From: Gari tellinella
Lineage: Eukaryota; Mollusca; Bivalvia; Cardiida; Psammobiidae
Reading direction: 5' to 3'
NCBI GenBank assembly: GCA_922989275.2
Contig: OV277863.1
Location: forward strand, 16,706,001-16,770,000
DNA length: 64,000 bases
Below are positions 52,569 through 63,884 of this stretch, piece after piece (the stretch's first letter is position 1; the number at the start of each line of letters is the position of its first letter). The notes beneath the pieces are model-generated. The model had not been told where the DNA came from. It saw only the letters and a program-made list of their open reading frames with translations, and searched no databases. Made by a program: the position numbers and the translations under genes.

Positions 52569-52777
52569 TGCAGTAATACGTCTCTATTACGACCACTTAA
52601 ATTAAGGTTAAATGACTGCATAAAAGACAGATGATAGCTTAAAGCAATGTGAACGTAAAACAGAAAGATCCTAAAGAAGGTTTCTGTTTTACGTTCACAT
52701 TGATTTAAGCAGTCACCTGCCACAAACTCCTGATGATTAACACAATTGGGTGGTCGTAATGGAGAGCTTTTACTGTA
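52569..52777. mobile_element. TA-flanked MITE (CAGTAAAACCTCTCT family), copy 2
   Basis: GCAGTAATACGTCTCTATTA then CGACCACTTAAA, and TGGTCGTAATGGAGAGCTTT then TACTGTA. Hairpin 52637-52710 (GCTTAAAGCAATGTGAACGT against ACGTTCACATTGATTTAAGC). Confidence 0.85.
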
Positions 52778-52833
52778 CATCTTTAACTTTAACCCTTTGA
52801 ACCATAGTCAAGCAAATGCGCACCCTTTTCAAG

Positions 52834-53195
52834 TACAGCGCTCCCTCTCTACAACGACATCCAATGGGAGACAATAAATGTGTGCGTTGTTCGGAGGGAG
52901 TCGTTACAGAGAGGGAAATAGGATTACATTTGCAAACAGCTTGAATCCAGATCAGACGCCGCGTAACGCGGCGTCTGATCTGGATTCAAGCTGTTTGTCA
53001 CTCGTCACTAAGGTTTGTTATGTCAAAATGCCCAATATGTAATTTTGATAAATACAGCAGACGACAACTTTAAGCAGAAGATTATTGCAGACGTAAAAAG
53101 GTTGGACATAATTTCTTGTTTCGGGATCAGCAGCAAGCGTCGTTGTGAAGAGGGAATCGTTGTTTGGAGGGCTGTTGTAGAGAGGGAGCGCTGTA
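52834..53195. mobile_element. CAGCGCTCCCTCTCT-family MITE, copy 1 (362 bp)
   Basis: TA flanks; ends CAGCGCTCCCTCTCTACAAC and GTTGTAGAGAGGGAGCGCTG. 65-nt palindrome at 52933-52997 with perfect arms (CAAACAGCTTGAATCCAGAT). Interior AATACAGCAGACGACAACTT. Opposite in orientation to the next copy. Confidence 0.92.
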
Positions 53196-53321
53196 GTGTG
53201 TATACATGTACATATGAAGAATACACGTGTCCTATGCAAACAGTAAAGAAGCCCTCTGATCAGGGTCTGCACTGTTTGTCATATTGCAATACATTCACCA
53301 AACAACCCTGAATTCTTTGTT

Positions 53322-53684
53322 TACAGTGTTCCCTCTCTACAACGGCCCTCCCAACAACGACTCCCTCCTTACAACGACCCTTGCTGCTGTTCCCCAAACA
53401 AGACATTTCTGTCCATTATTTTCTTGGCTGCAATACCGTATGGTTAGATTTGTCGTCTGCTGTTTTCTCAAATGTACATGTAAATGGACATTTTGATAGA
53501 ATAAATATAATGACGAGTGACAAACAGCTTGAATCCAGATCAGACGCCGCGTAACGCGGCGTCTGATCTGGATTCAAGCTGTTTGCAAATGTAAACCTGT
53601 TTCCCTCTCTATAACGACTCCTTCCGAACAACGCACACACTCTTTGTCTCCTATTGGATGTCGTTGTAGAGAGGGAGCGCTGTA
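53322..53684. mobile_element. CAGTGTTCCCTCTCT-family MITE, copy 2 (363 bp), inverted
   Basis: Ends CAGTGTTCCCTCTCTACAAC and GTTGTAGAGAGGGAGCGCTG. 65-nt palindrome at 53521-53585, identical to that of copy 1. Interior carries the complement theme (GTCGTCTGCTGTTTTC), so it is inverted relative to 52834-53195. Between them lies a half palindrome (CTCTGATCAGGGTCTGCACT at about 53255). Confidence 0.92.
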
Positions 53685-53690
53685 TTTGAT

Positions 53691-53801
53691 TTCTACATTT
53701 TAATGTTCTTAGAGATGTTATAATGGGTACAATGGAACATTGAATGGTAAAACATTGCTTTTACTAACGAATTACATCTCTAAGACCATTACAATGTAGA
53801 A
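53691..53801. mobile_element. Small foldback element, 28-bp inverted ends
   Basis: TTCTACATTTTAATGTTCTT and AGAGATGT, against ACATCTCTAAGACCATTACA and ATGTAGAA; two mismatches in 28. 111 bp in all. Confidence 0.8.
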
Positions 53802-54100
53802 TTCAATGGATTTGAAATTTTTGGTGAATTCTCAGAAATTTCACATTTTGATAATTTCCTCTGGTTTCGCCTACAGGACCTGAACAATTGTAAAATTATC
53901 AGAATCTGTGAAGTAAATCTTTCGCCAAAACATCTCCGAATTTGGATGAAATCGAACTAAACTGTTGGAAGTTATGTGACAAGAAGAGATAGGGTCAATG
54001 CATTAGTACCTATGGAGATTTTACTCTTTGTCCTAGCAACCTTTGAGTAGTATATGTAGTGTGTGTATAATTGTCTGATGTTATTTGACAGAAACGTTTT
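53802..54100. other. Nothing recognised
   Basis: No gene or element recognised. Confidence 0.5.
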
Positions 54101-54104
54101 CGAA

Positions 54105-54368
54105 TTAATAAGCCACGATAATAATTTTAGTATCAAATTTTGTTCAAACAATTACCTCAACAATACACAAAATGGTCCAAAGCCCTGGAGTATGGCATCA
54201 TTTAGGTTCGTGTTGTGACTTATCGAGTTATGTGATCTTATCATGCATTATACAATCGTGTAGGCAAAGAAATTTTCTTTATAAACATATATCACACATG
54301 CATTTTGCACGTATTCTATCGAAGTTATTGATCAAGTAACATTACTTTTTGAAGCACCCTCGTATATT
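54105..54368. repeat. Unnamed interspersed repeat, copy 2
   Basis: Partner of 4328-4570, same orientation: GAGTTATGTGATCTTATCAT, AATCGTGTAGGCAAAG, ATATATCACACATGCATTTT, GAAGTTATTGATCAAGTAAC. Confidence 0.7.
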
Positions 54369-55000
54369 TTACATTGTGTCTGATAGTTATATTCCAGGCA
54401 GCTCATATATAAACTTTCTTGTTTACTCCAGTCCTGCATTAGAACCTATCTGTATTTAACTCTATGAATTTTCTACTCGGTCGGCGTTCAATACAATTTT
54501 GACTGTATCATATCAAAATGCACCATGCCAATAGGTCAAACTTCTAGTGCATTTTATACTTATGATTACATGTATACTTATCTTTAAATATGCTGTCCTT
54601 TATCTATTGCCCACGTTATTCCTATGTTGGGGTGAGTTTTGTCGTTTGTAATAAAGATCAGTGATGTTGCAGCTTATCAATACTGCTATGCAGGTTAGAG
54701 TATATTGATTTCGGCATACTTTGTGGAGCTTATTATCATAATATAGGTTAAACGTTTTTTCATCTAAGCATGTTTATCATATTCGTACATACTCTCACTT
54801 TGTAGTTTAAACTGCTAAATTGACACCAACTTCATGTTTTATGTATATTGTATTGATTGTAGTTTATCAAATGTAGCCATTTTGCATATATACTCTTTTG
54901 TGATATTATAATCTTCAACATTGAAGGAAATAAAGATATATATGTCCGATGGCATTGGTTTTCTGATTAAAAACTTATTTTAAATGGTTACACATATACG
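54369..55000. other. Nothing recognised
   Basis: AT-rich, no supported gene. Confidence 0.45.
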
Positions 55001-56271
55001 ATAAATGACGAGTTTGAAAACATTCTATGAATTAAACTATTTACCTCCAGTTGCCTCTAGTAGAGCTTGTGACTCTGATCAGTGTTTTGAAAATGTTATG
55101 AAACAGATTTACAAAATCCATTGTGAAGGTGATTTTATAATATGTAGCTTTTTAACGCAAGATGTGGGAGGATAGTGACTACGTATATTGAAGGTGTTGA
55201 CAATATCCCCCGAGAGACGTTGTTGATACACGCACGAACAACTATGAGCTTCAATCTAATGACTTATAAATAGATTGTAACCTATGTATTGCAGGGGCGG
55301 AAATAACAATTACACGTGTACATATCGCCGTTAGGTAAATCTGTTGTAGAAACTGTTGTCACATGATAACTTTGATAAGTTTATTCACAGACGTTCCATT
55401 AGGCCTAAAAGCACATGAGGAAATACATAAACAAATATGCACATGACCGATAGTAATGCTATGTTAGCTAGATGTACGGTGTTTAGAGTAGAAAATGTAA
55501 CTGACATGATACATGATTTTAACCTTCAATGTTATGACCAGATATACCAGATCATTCACTTTTATCTTTTGAATAAATTATCGAAAGAGCATACTTTTGG
55601 TTGTGTAGTAATGATACATTTTCACTAAGATACCAGTGACATTTTTAAACGACGAAAATGCTTTAACAGCAATAAATGATACTATCATTGTAATTGAAAA
55701 TGCTATTAGTCAAGAAATAGATTTATATAGTGCATATAAAAGTTTTACTAGCTTGATAAAGGCAGAAATGAAGTCTAAGCTAAACACATGAAATAACCAT
55801 ACTAATAATAGTACGACAAGACACAAGTCTAAGCAAAACCATACTGGACAACTGATCTACAAACCAAATGGGATGGATCATGTGTACTTGAAAAACAATG
55901 GTTGAATTGTAAAGATTATACGGTAAGCGGTACGTTTATTGTTCTAAAAGAAATGATTTAATAGGCTATTAAGAAGAGAAAATGAAATTATCAATTGGCC
56001 GAACAAATAAAACTGCATGATCACTTTTTAGAAAAGTCAAATACTAGAAACTTCTGGAAAGAAATACGTAAATTGAGTTTGGCAAATGAAACACACTATT
56101 AAAATGGAAGTTTTAGATGAAATGGCACACTTATTAATGAATCAGACGATGTTTTAGATAAATAGAAAATGGACTTACATGACTTATATAATAAAGTCGA
56201 TACACATTCATTTGATGATCAACATTTGACTAATACATGTATTAAGCATACATCGAATACTGCAAATGGTG

Positions 56272-56521
56272 TACAGTGGAGAATCTGTTATTCTTTCCCA
56301 ATAAACGCGTTTACGCTAAAACTATTATTTGCAGTGCAAACAGTTTGGAGCCAGATCAGACGCCGGGTAACCCGGCGTCTGATCAGGCTCCAAACTGTTT
56401 GCCACCAAGATAAACAAGAATTATCAGAGTTGTCCAAAAGTTGTTCTTTTCTACGTTTTAGTGCTTTGCGTTTGCGTACGTTTGCGTTTATACGGGAAAG
56501 AATAACAGATTCTCCACTGTA
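56272..56521. mobile_element. TA-flanked MITE (CAGTGGAGAA family), 250 bp, inside the LINE relic
   Basis: Complete, TA to TA, AATAAACGCG arm left, palindrome about 56337-56401, TTTGCGTACG arm right. LINE similarity continues on both sides, so the MITE arrived after the LINE. Confidence 0.95.
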
Positions 56522-56652
56522 CTATTTCAGAAATTGAATTGTGAGTTTCTAAAAACTCCCATCACGAGAGATGAAGTAAAGACACCTATCTTTAAGACCA
56601 AGTTAACGAAAGCATGAGGTAACGATGGTATTCCTTGGGACGTTTTACACCA

Positions 56653-56942
56653 CAATTTTGACAGGTCGGCAACGACCTCGCAAACGCCCCTTACCCATAA
56701 ATACGGCTATAAGAATGCTTGCCAGAGCGGAATCGGGGCTTCATGTCTAGCAGGTAAGGTAACAATGACACTTACTGTGAAAACTGCGTTCGATTAACTT
56801 CATGTACACTGCTGGACAAATGAAATTGTCTCCAAACCGTTTGTTTAGCTTTGAGCAGCCAAGTTACGTGACGTCATTTGAACGCTTGCTGTATAGTCGG
56901 TAAGAGGGTGTTTGCGAGGTCGTTGTCGACCTGTCAAAATTG
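56653..56942. mobile_element. MITE with CAATTTTGACAGGTCG ends
   Basis: About 40-bp inverted ends: CAATTTTGACAGGTCGGCAA then CGACCTCGCAAAC, against GTTTGCGAGGTCGTTGTCGA then CCTGTCAAAATTG. Interior has TTACGTGACGTCATTTGAAC. Likely non-autonomous DNA transposon of 290 bp. Only copy of its type here. Confidence 0.88.
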
Positions 56943-57960
56943 CGTTTTTCTCGGGATTCTGCTTTGTGGCATCTGAGAACCATTTTAACTAGGAGATTTT
57001 CGCTTTGCATTAACGAAAGTAATATAATTATTATACTACTTATTGGCAAATAGCTTTACCCGATATACCGTTTGATCGAATGTCGATAGAGACATAACTT
57101 GGGAGAGGGGTGAAAATTGGAAATTGGAAGTTCGATCCCTTGTCTATATATCAAGTATTCATACATATTTTTTTTCTTTTGGGGTCCAGACTTCTATTGT
57201 GACGGTCTACTGTGATCGTGACTACTCTGAAGTGGATACAGTCTCAAATAAAGCGTGAAGATACTTTCTAGACACCTCAAAGAACACCTCAACTATTGCT
57301 ACAATATGAGATATGGGAAGGGTTTCGTGTAAAGTAAAAAAAAATTGAAATGATTAGACTCTGGTGTAGAGTAAAGAATATGTAAACTAAAGGATTGTGT
57401 CGTAAAGCTCACGATTTGTCCTAAACGGTAACCAACTCTTGGGGAAAATATGATTAAATTTATAAACGACTTGCAAATAACTGACATTATGCTTTGTGGA
57501 ATCAGTGTAAAAGTAATTGTATACAAAAGGTAAAAGAAAAAGAATGACATTATACGAACATAGTGAATGGATGACACACTTAAATAGAAATGGATATGAA
57601 AATAATGGAAATAAACTAAGAACATATAGATTATACAAAGATAGTCTACAGTCCGAGCATTATGTAAAATCTAATTTGAGAAATGACCAACGTAAAGTTT
57701 TAGCCAAGTTCCGAAGCTGTAACCGTCCTCTAGCACTTGAAACGGAGAGGTACACCCGTCCAAAAAAACCTGGTGAATCAAAGAAATTGTAAATATTGTT
57801 CACCTGGCAAAATTGAAGATGAAACTCATTTTTTAAATCAATTGCGCATTTTTCGATGATATAAGATATAACCTTTTCAGCACAGCTTCAAAGGGAAATA
57901 TCTACTTGAACAGATGTAGTTCAGAACATAAAATAATATACCTATTGACTACAGATCACT

Positions 57961-60125
57961 AACAATCTCAATTTTCATCATGTTTACAGAAGAAAATTGA
58001 TGATCCGTAGAAGTTTATCAATTGTTTAACCATTTGTGCCCAACGAACGGGCCCGGTACTTGATTATTCAGCTCATTCAATGTATAGCTGAAGCAAAAAG
58101 TGCAGACCCTGGTCGGAAGGCTCCTATGGGGAAAAAATCTGTTTTGGGTTTGCACTGTTTGCTTACATCCAAATTAAAGGACACTGGGCATAGTTGGGTT
58201 AAATATCTCTTAAAGTTTTTACATGACTATGTATTTTAAAACTGATTTGAATAGTTAAGTTTTACCTATGATATAAACAATTTTATCCTTCATTGTATGT
58301 GGAAAGTGCTAATCTGTTTATTTAAAATCTGATTCTAGATAATTAAGTCATGGTCTCAAAAACATTTTTGATTCTATGCGGTTGCATTTTATTATTCAAC
58401 AAAAGTCAGAATTTTACTTATAAATATCTTTTTAAATATCTTTTATATAATTGGAAAATCACCGGTTTTCCAATCATAACGATCAGCACTTACTACATTC
58501 ACTTTAAGTGTTATTGGGAGCCCCCTTAGGGGCTTCCTCAGTGTTTAGGTTGAATGTAGCCATTTTCTTGGAAGGTACTTCTGCTTATTGTGAAACGGTG
58601 AAAATAATTGGCGCAATATTGTAAAACCAGTCAAAAATGCATTGTCTGCGCATGCCTGAAACTAGATTGCATACATTTTACGCAGCAACCAATTTTTACG
58701 AAAATCAAATATTGTGGTTAGGAATAAAACCCGTACCGGAACTTATCACTTCGATAAGGAATAAAACTCATACCTTCACTAAATAAGATGTTAAATGTTT
58801 GTGCGGCGGCCGTAAAAGTCGCTTACAACTACTAAACTAACGCTAATTGATTGTATGAATGACAGTAGGCAGCTTCAAGCAAGGTGGAAAGTAAAATTGA
58901 AACCTTTAACTGGAGTTCTCTAGTTACTTTCACCTTTTCTTATAAGCAGCATTTTGTTAAACAACGAACTGTCTAAAACAACAGTTCTACTGGTGTCTCC
59001 TATTCTCGCGGGGCTAAGCCTTAGACTATATATAAAGAACATAAATTGTTATTAAGAATTCTTCTTTGTGGCTTAAAAGTCAGTAGAAACTCTGAATAAA
59101 GTAAAACATCAATAATAATAATAATAATAATCTTATCTAGGTCATTTCTACGTTTGAATACACCCCACCCTGCATAATCTAAATCAGCCAAATGTTTCCC
59201 CATATTCTCGGACCTTAGTTTAGTTTAAACTTCTGATTGGTTGTCAAGAGATTTTGCTATGGAGGGGGTAAACTCTTTCAGTTCAGATAAGTATTTTTAG
59301 AGTCACTTAAAATCTATCATATGGAAAATTTCTGCATCTGTGGCATCATTTTTTGTTTGTTTATTGAGATTTGAACTATGCACAAGTATTAAATAAATGA
59401 CAATGTGCAGCAGGTTTTACATTTGAAATTTCGAAAATGGAGAATTCAAATCCAATTGATGATTTATAGGTCTATACTACATTTTCCAACAGAAATGTAT
59501 CGGAGGAAAAAACTTGATATATTTCTGGATGTCAGGAATGCCCATTTCATCTGATTTTGTTAGGCACGAGATTATGAGAAACATTGAGAATACGAGAATT
59601 GACGTTAACGCAATTTACTGGTCGCTACTATATAGAGAGGTTCATTTTACATAAAATATCTTCTCAAATATCTTAAGTATACCTTTCACCTATATTACTC
59701 TTTTCCCCAACCCTACATAGTTTTGTTTCCTACCATATATACATGTCACTTCATTAAAACTGCTCGGCTTCCCTGGCTTTTTTAAAGAAGCCAACTTGTA
59801 TAAATTGCATGTGAAAATAGTGTCTCACTAGGTCGATTAACGGTCGAGTATAAATGTTTACCAAGAAGAACTATTTAATGTCATTGAATACCGAAACTTT
59901 TATATGTTACACTTTTATAAATGATAAAAGTTGAAAAGTTGTTATACACAAAATGCAACTTACTAAAGGTAGTTAAGTCTTACTTCAACTCAATAGGCAA
60001 ATCTTGATTAACTCCCTTGATAATAAAAATAATACATGCACCTGTTATTGAAATTTGTGTGTACATGTATATTTTTAAAGACAGGCACCTGCACAATTCA
60101 GGAGCGTTTCTATTCTGTACTAAAC
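57961..60125. other. Mostly plain, with worn hairpins
   Basis: Palindrome variants at about 58098-58160 (AGTGCAGACCCTGGTCGGAA with GGGTTTGCACTGTTTG), 58500-58560 (AGCCCCCTTAGGGGCTTCC) and 58870-58950 (GCTTCAAGCAAGGTGGAAAG). ATA/ATTA microsatellite at about 59110-59131. No gene found. Confidence 0.5.
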
Positions 60126-60130
60126 TATTA

Positions 60131-60365
60131 CAAGTACAGTGATGAAGACGTTATTCTTTCCAAATCACCGCGTTTACGTTGACTATCATTTACATTGCAA
60201 ACAGCATGGGTAACTCGGTGTCTGAGCATGCGCCAAACAGTATGATTAAATTAAATGATCAGATTAAAATAAAAAAATAAACAACTGCGATTTTCTGCAT
60301 TTTATATTACAACACATTCGTTCGCGTTTAATTTTTTCGGGAAACCATAACATTTTTCTAGTGCA
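60131..60365. repeat. TA-flanked MITE (CAGTGGAGAA family), old copy
   Basis: AGTACAGTGATGAAGACGTT, arm AAATCACCGCGTTTACG, palindrome reduced to CAAACAGCATGGGTAACTCG with GCCAAACAGTATG, arm TTCGTTCGCGTTTAA. Confidence 0.6.
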
Positions 60366-60599
60366 TCTGTATCTATCCTAATGAAATTATGTTATTGACA
60401 TTCGTTTCGATATGTCTTAAGTACGAGTATAAAAGTAAAACGCAAAAAGATAGAAATGAAATATATTAACACAATTTAATCGGCAGATACTAATATGACT
60501 GACATAATTGAGCATCTCTGCCTCTGAAATGATAAGTTTGAATAGTATATATTTGCCAGTCTCTTCACCTATCCGACTTTAATCTATCATTTTTATTCA

Positions 60600-62930
60600 T
60601 CCATTTTCGTAAAAGTGTATGATTGTTTTTCGGTTTATTTTGTCTGGTTTTCCACCTCATAGATAATCATAAATATTTGAATTTATTACATAGATTAATT
60701 CTAATGTCGGACTTTCTATAACTTTTTAGAATGCTTGGATCTTAAAATAACGGATTTTTTGTTGTTCAATTTTATCCCAGATATTTAACTAAAATTGGTA
60801 AGTTGTTTAATAAAGGCTGCAAACTTTTTAAATGTCCCATCCATCATAAATGTGGTATCATCTACAAATTTTGAATAATTCATTTCTCTGTTTTACATCG
60901 TTATGCCTTTTATATCTTATATGTAAAACTTCTATAGCCAGTATAAATACGTACGGTGGTAATGGGTATCACTGTATTAATCCACTGTTTATGTTGAACA
61001 ACTCTGGAATATATCCAAGATTTACCACACAGCGCATCATAGTAGAACATTTTAATCCAGTTTATAAGATAAGTCACCGAAGTTAAAATGTGCAAGAGTT
61101 TTAAAAATAAAGTTATGATCTATACTATCAAATGCCTTTTCAAAATCTGCGAAGAATATTAGCCCTGGTCTGTCTTAATCATTTAGATACTCAATTACTT
61201 CAAATACTATTCGTATGTTCTCTCCAATATACCTCCCTTTTAAATGTCCTGTTTGATTATTGTTAATAGCACTATGTAAAACTTTTTTCATTCTATCTGC
61301 TAGTGTTTTTGTGGTCAGTTTGTAGTCAGTATTAAGTAAACTTATTTGTCTCAAATGGCCTAATGGTTTTAAATATGTGTCGTTTTGGCAAAAGGGTAAT
61401 TATACTTTGTGTTTGCATTGTTGTTAAATTATCATTTTTGATATGAGTAGTTAATAAATATAATTCATGTATAATGATTTTATTGTATTCCAGAATGTTT
61501 ATACAACTCAACTGTTATTCCATCCGACCCTGTGCATTTTTCATTATTCATTTCTTTTAAGGGGTTAGAACATTGTTTCAATAATTAACCTTCACATTTA
61601 CTCTTTTTCTATTTCATTTAAAACTATTTCACATTTTAGAAGAAAATATAGCACCGTTATGTAGTGTTGTATCTTTACTGTATAAATTCTTTTAAAAAGT
61701 AATTTAGTTTCTTCTAAATTTTCTTTTGGGTCAATTACTTCCCTAGAATATTAGCTAATCGTTTATGATTTTATTTTCATATATTTTCTTTTCTAGATTT
61801 CTAAAGTACTTTGTACTTTTTCTGCTCCTTCAATCCATTCATTTAGCCCTAAGTAGGATTCTTTTAGTATACTCTTTGATAATGGCATCTAATTCAGATT
61901 TATTTTCTTTAATTGTATTTTGTATTGTTTCATTTCGATTATGCGTTAGTTCTTTTTCTAATTTATCAATGTCATTTTAGTTGCATTTTCTATTATAACT
62001 GTTTTCTTTTTTATTTCACTGAAGTGTACATAATGGTTTCATTTCTTATAGTTTCTTTTTTATTTTATTAGTTCCCATCCCATAACGTGTTAGGGTGTTC
62101 CTCTTTATTAATGTCTGCAATATCTTGAATTGAACGTTGTATCATGTCCTGATAGTATTTCTCGAAGACAAAACTATTGTTAAATTTAAAATAGCCTGAC
62201 CCTAGTGGTTGATTATCCACTATCATATTAAAGTATAGAATGATCTGATCGTATCCAAGTTGTTATTTTACACTGTGTTATTGAATTTACTCTATTGTTT
62301 GAAACAAGAAAAAAAGTCCAGCCTACAAAATATTGTTGGCCTATTGTTAGAGTGCCATGTATATTGTTCAGTTTCTAGATTTAAAGTCCCCATATATCAT
62401 TTACATCAATATTTGCATATTATATTATTTAGGTGTTCCCTAACAATTTTCTTATTACTAATATGAGTTCCGTTCATTTGATCTTTATCTATATCTATAA
62501 CTGTGTCACCATCCTTTCAAACAATAAAGTCTTCGATTTGTCTAAGAAATGTTATTTGTTCCGTTGTATTATTTGGTGCATTAACGTTTCAAAATACATT
62601 TATATATACGTAGTTTTAACGACTACATTCTTCTGTCTATAATTTTGTTATATTCTTGTACTGAATATGTAAATTTATAATTGATAAGGGTGCCGGCCCC
62701 TGTGTTTTTGTACTATTGCCGCTTAAAAATAATCCCCCTTAATATTTTTTTCATTTATCATATGGCATTTCGTTACAATGTACTTCTTGTGATAAGCATA
62801 TAGTGTATTTGTTTAGTTTTAACCAGTGAAATAAGTGTTGTCGTTTAGATGGGTCATGTAAGCATTTTACATTAAATATGCGGATTTTAATGTCCATTTG
62901 TACGGCATTTGGGGAGATTTAATTCGACCA
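60600..62930 (-). pseudogene. L1/Tx1-like LINE relic
   Basis: Minus-strand pieces in LINE order from high to low coordinates: endonuclease start DPSKRQHLFHWLKLNKYTIC and LSQEVHCN (about 62860-62770); RT with ISLLNTDYKLTTKTLADRMK (about 61340), QTGHLKGRYIGENIRIVFEV (about 61250), GLIFFADFEKAFDSIDHNF (about 61160; catalytic F-D block) and SKFVDDTTFMMDGT (about 60870; FVDD for YADD), then KLNNKKS. The GRYIGENIR and DFEKAFDS blocks are characteristic of the L1/Tx1 branch, unlike the LINE at 12-13 kb. Many stops and shifts. The region 61400-62700 between the two blocks is too decayed to follow. Confidence 0.65.
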
Positions 62931-63500
62931 CTATGTATGTTCTGTTTCAAACAAAGAGTGAAAGTAAACTTTGGAAAGGATATGGATATTGAAAGAGGTA
63001 TGCATATTGAAGAATGAAGAGAGCATATATTTTGATAACTTAATAAAAAATATCCAAGAATATGAGATACCGTGAGGCCTGTTGAAAACGTCAACACTAA
63101 ACGATGTTGATATAACAATCAACAAACTTTACTCAAGAAAAATAGGTATCTCTATACAATTCTTTAAATATCTCTTTTTGTTATGATATTACAGTGACAC
63201 CATTATTTCAGTAAATATATTAAACATGGCAAATGCATGGGAAAGGTAAGTATTTAATGTAACATTTGTGCTATGGTAACCAAAACAATGGCTTCTTACT
63301 GAAGAGTGAGTGCTTGTCAGATTTATTTTCTTTTTTAAAGTATCAAACTCGTTTTAAGCACTATTATGATTACCCAATAAGCCACAATACGAAATGACAT
63401 GTTTCTCTATAGAAATACAATTCTACATTCATAACTAGGGAGTGTTCCTCGGTACGCATGTGTCACCTGCTGTGTAGTAAACATCAGTAAACATGAGTTG
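62931..63500. other. Nothing recognised
   Basis: No gene or element recognised. Confidence 0.45.
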
Positions 63501-63504
63501 GCGA

Positions 63505-63766
63505 TTAACCTTTTCACTCTCCATGACGCCGTATACTACCAAATTTTCCGTGAGAATTTTATCCCTTCATCGTTTCATTGTCGTCCGTTTCAATTTTGTT
63601 GTTTGGAAGATCGTTGAAAATTAAGATTCAATGTAGCATGACATAAAACAGATACATGTACATACGAGTGTCAAACAGTTTGGGTCCTGATCAGACGCCG
63701 CGTTAAGCGGCGTCTTATCAGGATCCAAACTGTTTGCAAACGCGTTATGGGGAGGGGAAGGGTTAA
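63505..63766. mobile_element. TTAA-flanked MITE with CCTTTTCACTCTCCAT-type ends, 262 bp
   Basis: TTAA at 63505-63508 and 63763-63766, ends CCTTTTCACTCTCCATG and TATGGGGAGGGGAAGGG (inverted with a few mismatches). 65-nt palindrome at 63672-63736 (CAAACAGTTTGGGTCCTGAT). Confidence 0.8.
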
Positions 63767-63773
63767 AGCGCGG

Positions 63774-63880
63774 TTGCAAACAGTTTGGATCCTGATCAGA
63801 CGCCGCATATTAACTATTTGTATGCTAGTGACGGACTCGTGATTACCTGTGCAAACAGTTTAGATCCTGGTGAGATCAGC
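63774..63880. repeat. Two half palindromes
   Basis: CAAACAGTTTGGATCCTGAT (63777) and CAAACAGTTTAGATCCTGGT (63853), left arms only. Confidence 0.7.
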
Positions 63881-63884
63881 ATCC

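Larger units (their letters stand above)
55010..57960 (+). pseudogene. Decayed LINE, interrupted by two MITEs
   Basis: Many stops and frame changes, but pieces fall in LINE order on the plus strand: FWKEIRKLSLANETHY (about 56050), LHDLYNKVDTHSFDD (about 56172), then after a MITE TPITRDEVKTPIF, KTKLTKA and GNDGIPWDVLHHNFD (about 56550-56660, the linker to RT), and last SEWMTHLNRNGYENNGNKLR, YVKSNLRNDQRKVLAKFR, LETERY and NCKYCSPGKIEDETHFLN (57550-57840), the C-terminal zinc knuckle. The RT catalytic part is absent, replaced by MITE DNA and unrelated sequence (56943-57500). Confidence 0.6.

Noticed and set aside
52933..52997. Palindromes as rho-independent terminators or bacterial repeats
   Set aside because: Eukaryotic context, hairpins are inside MITEs and lack a following T-run.
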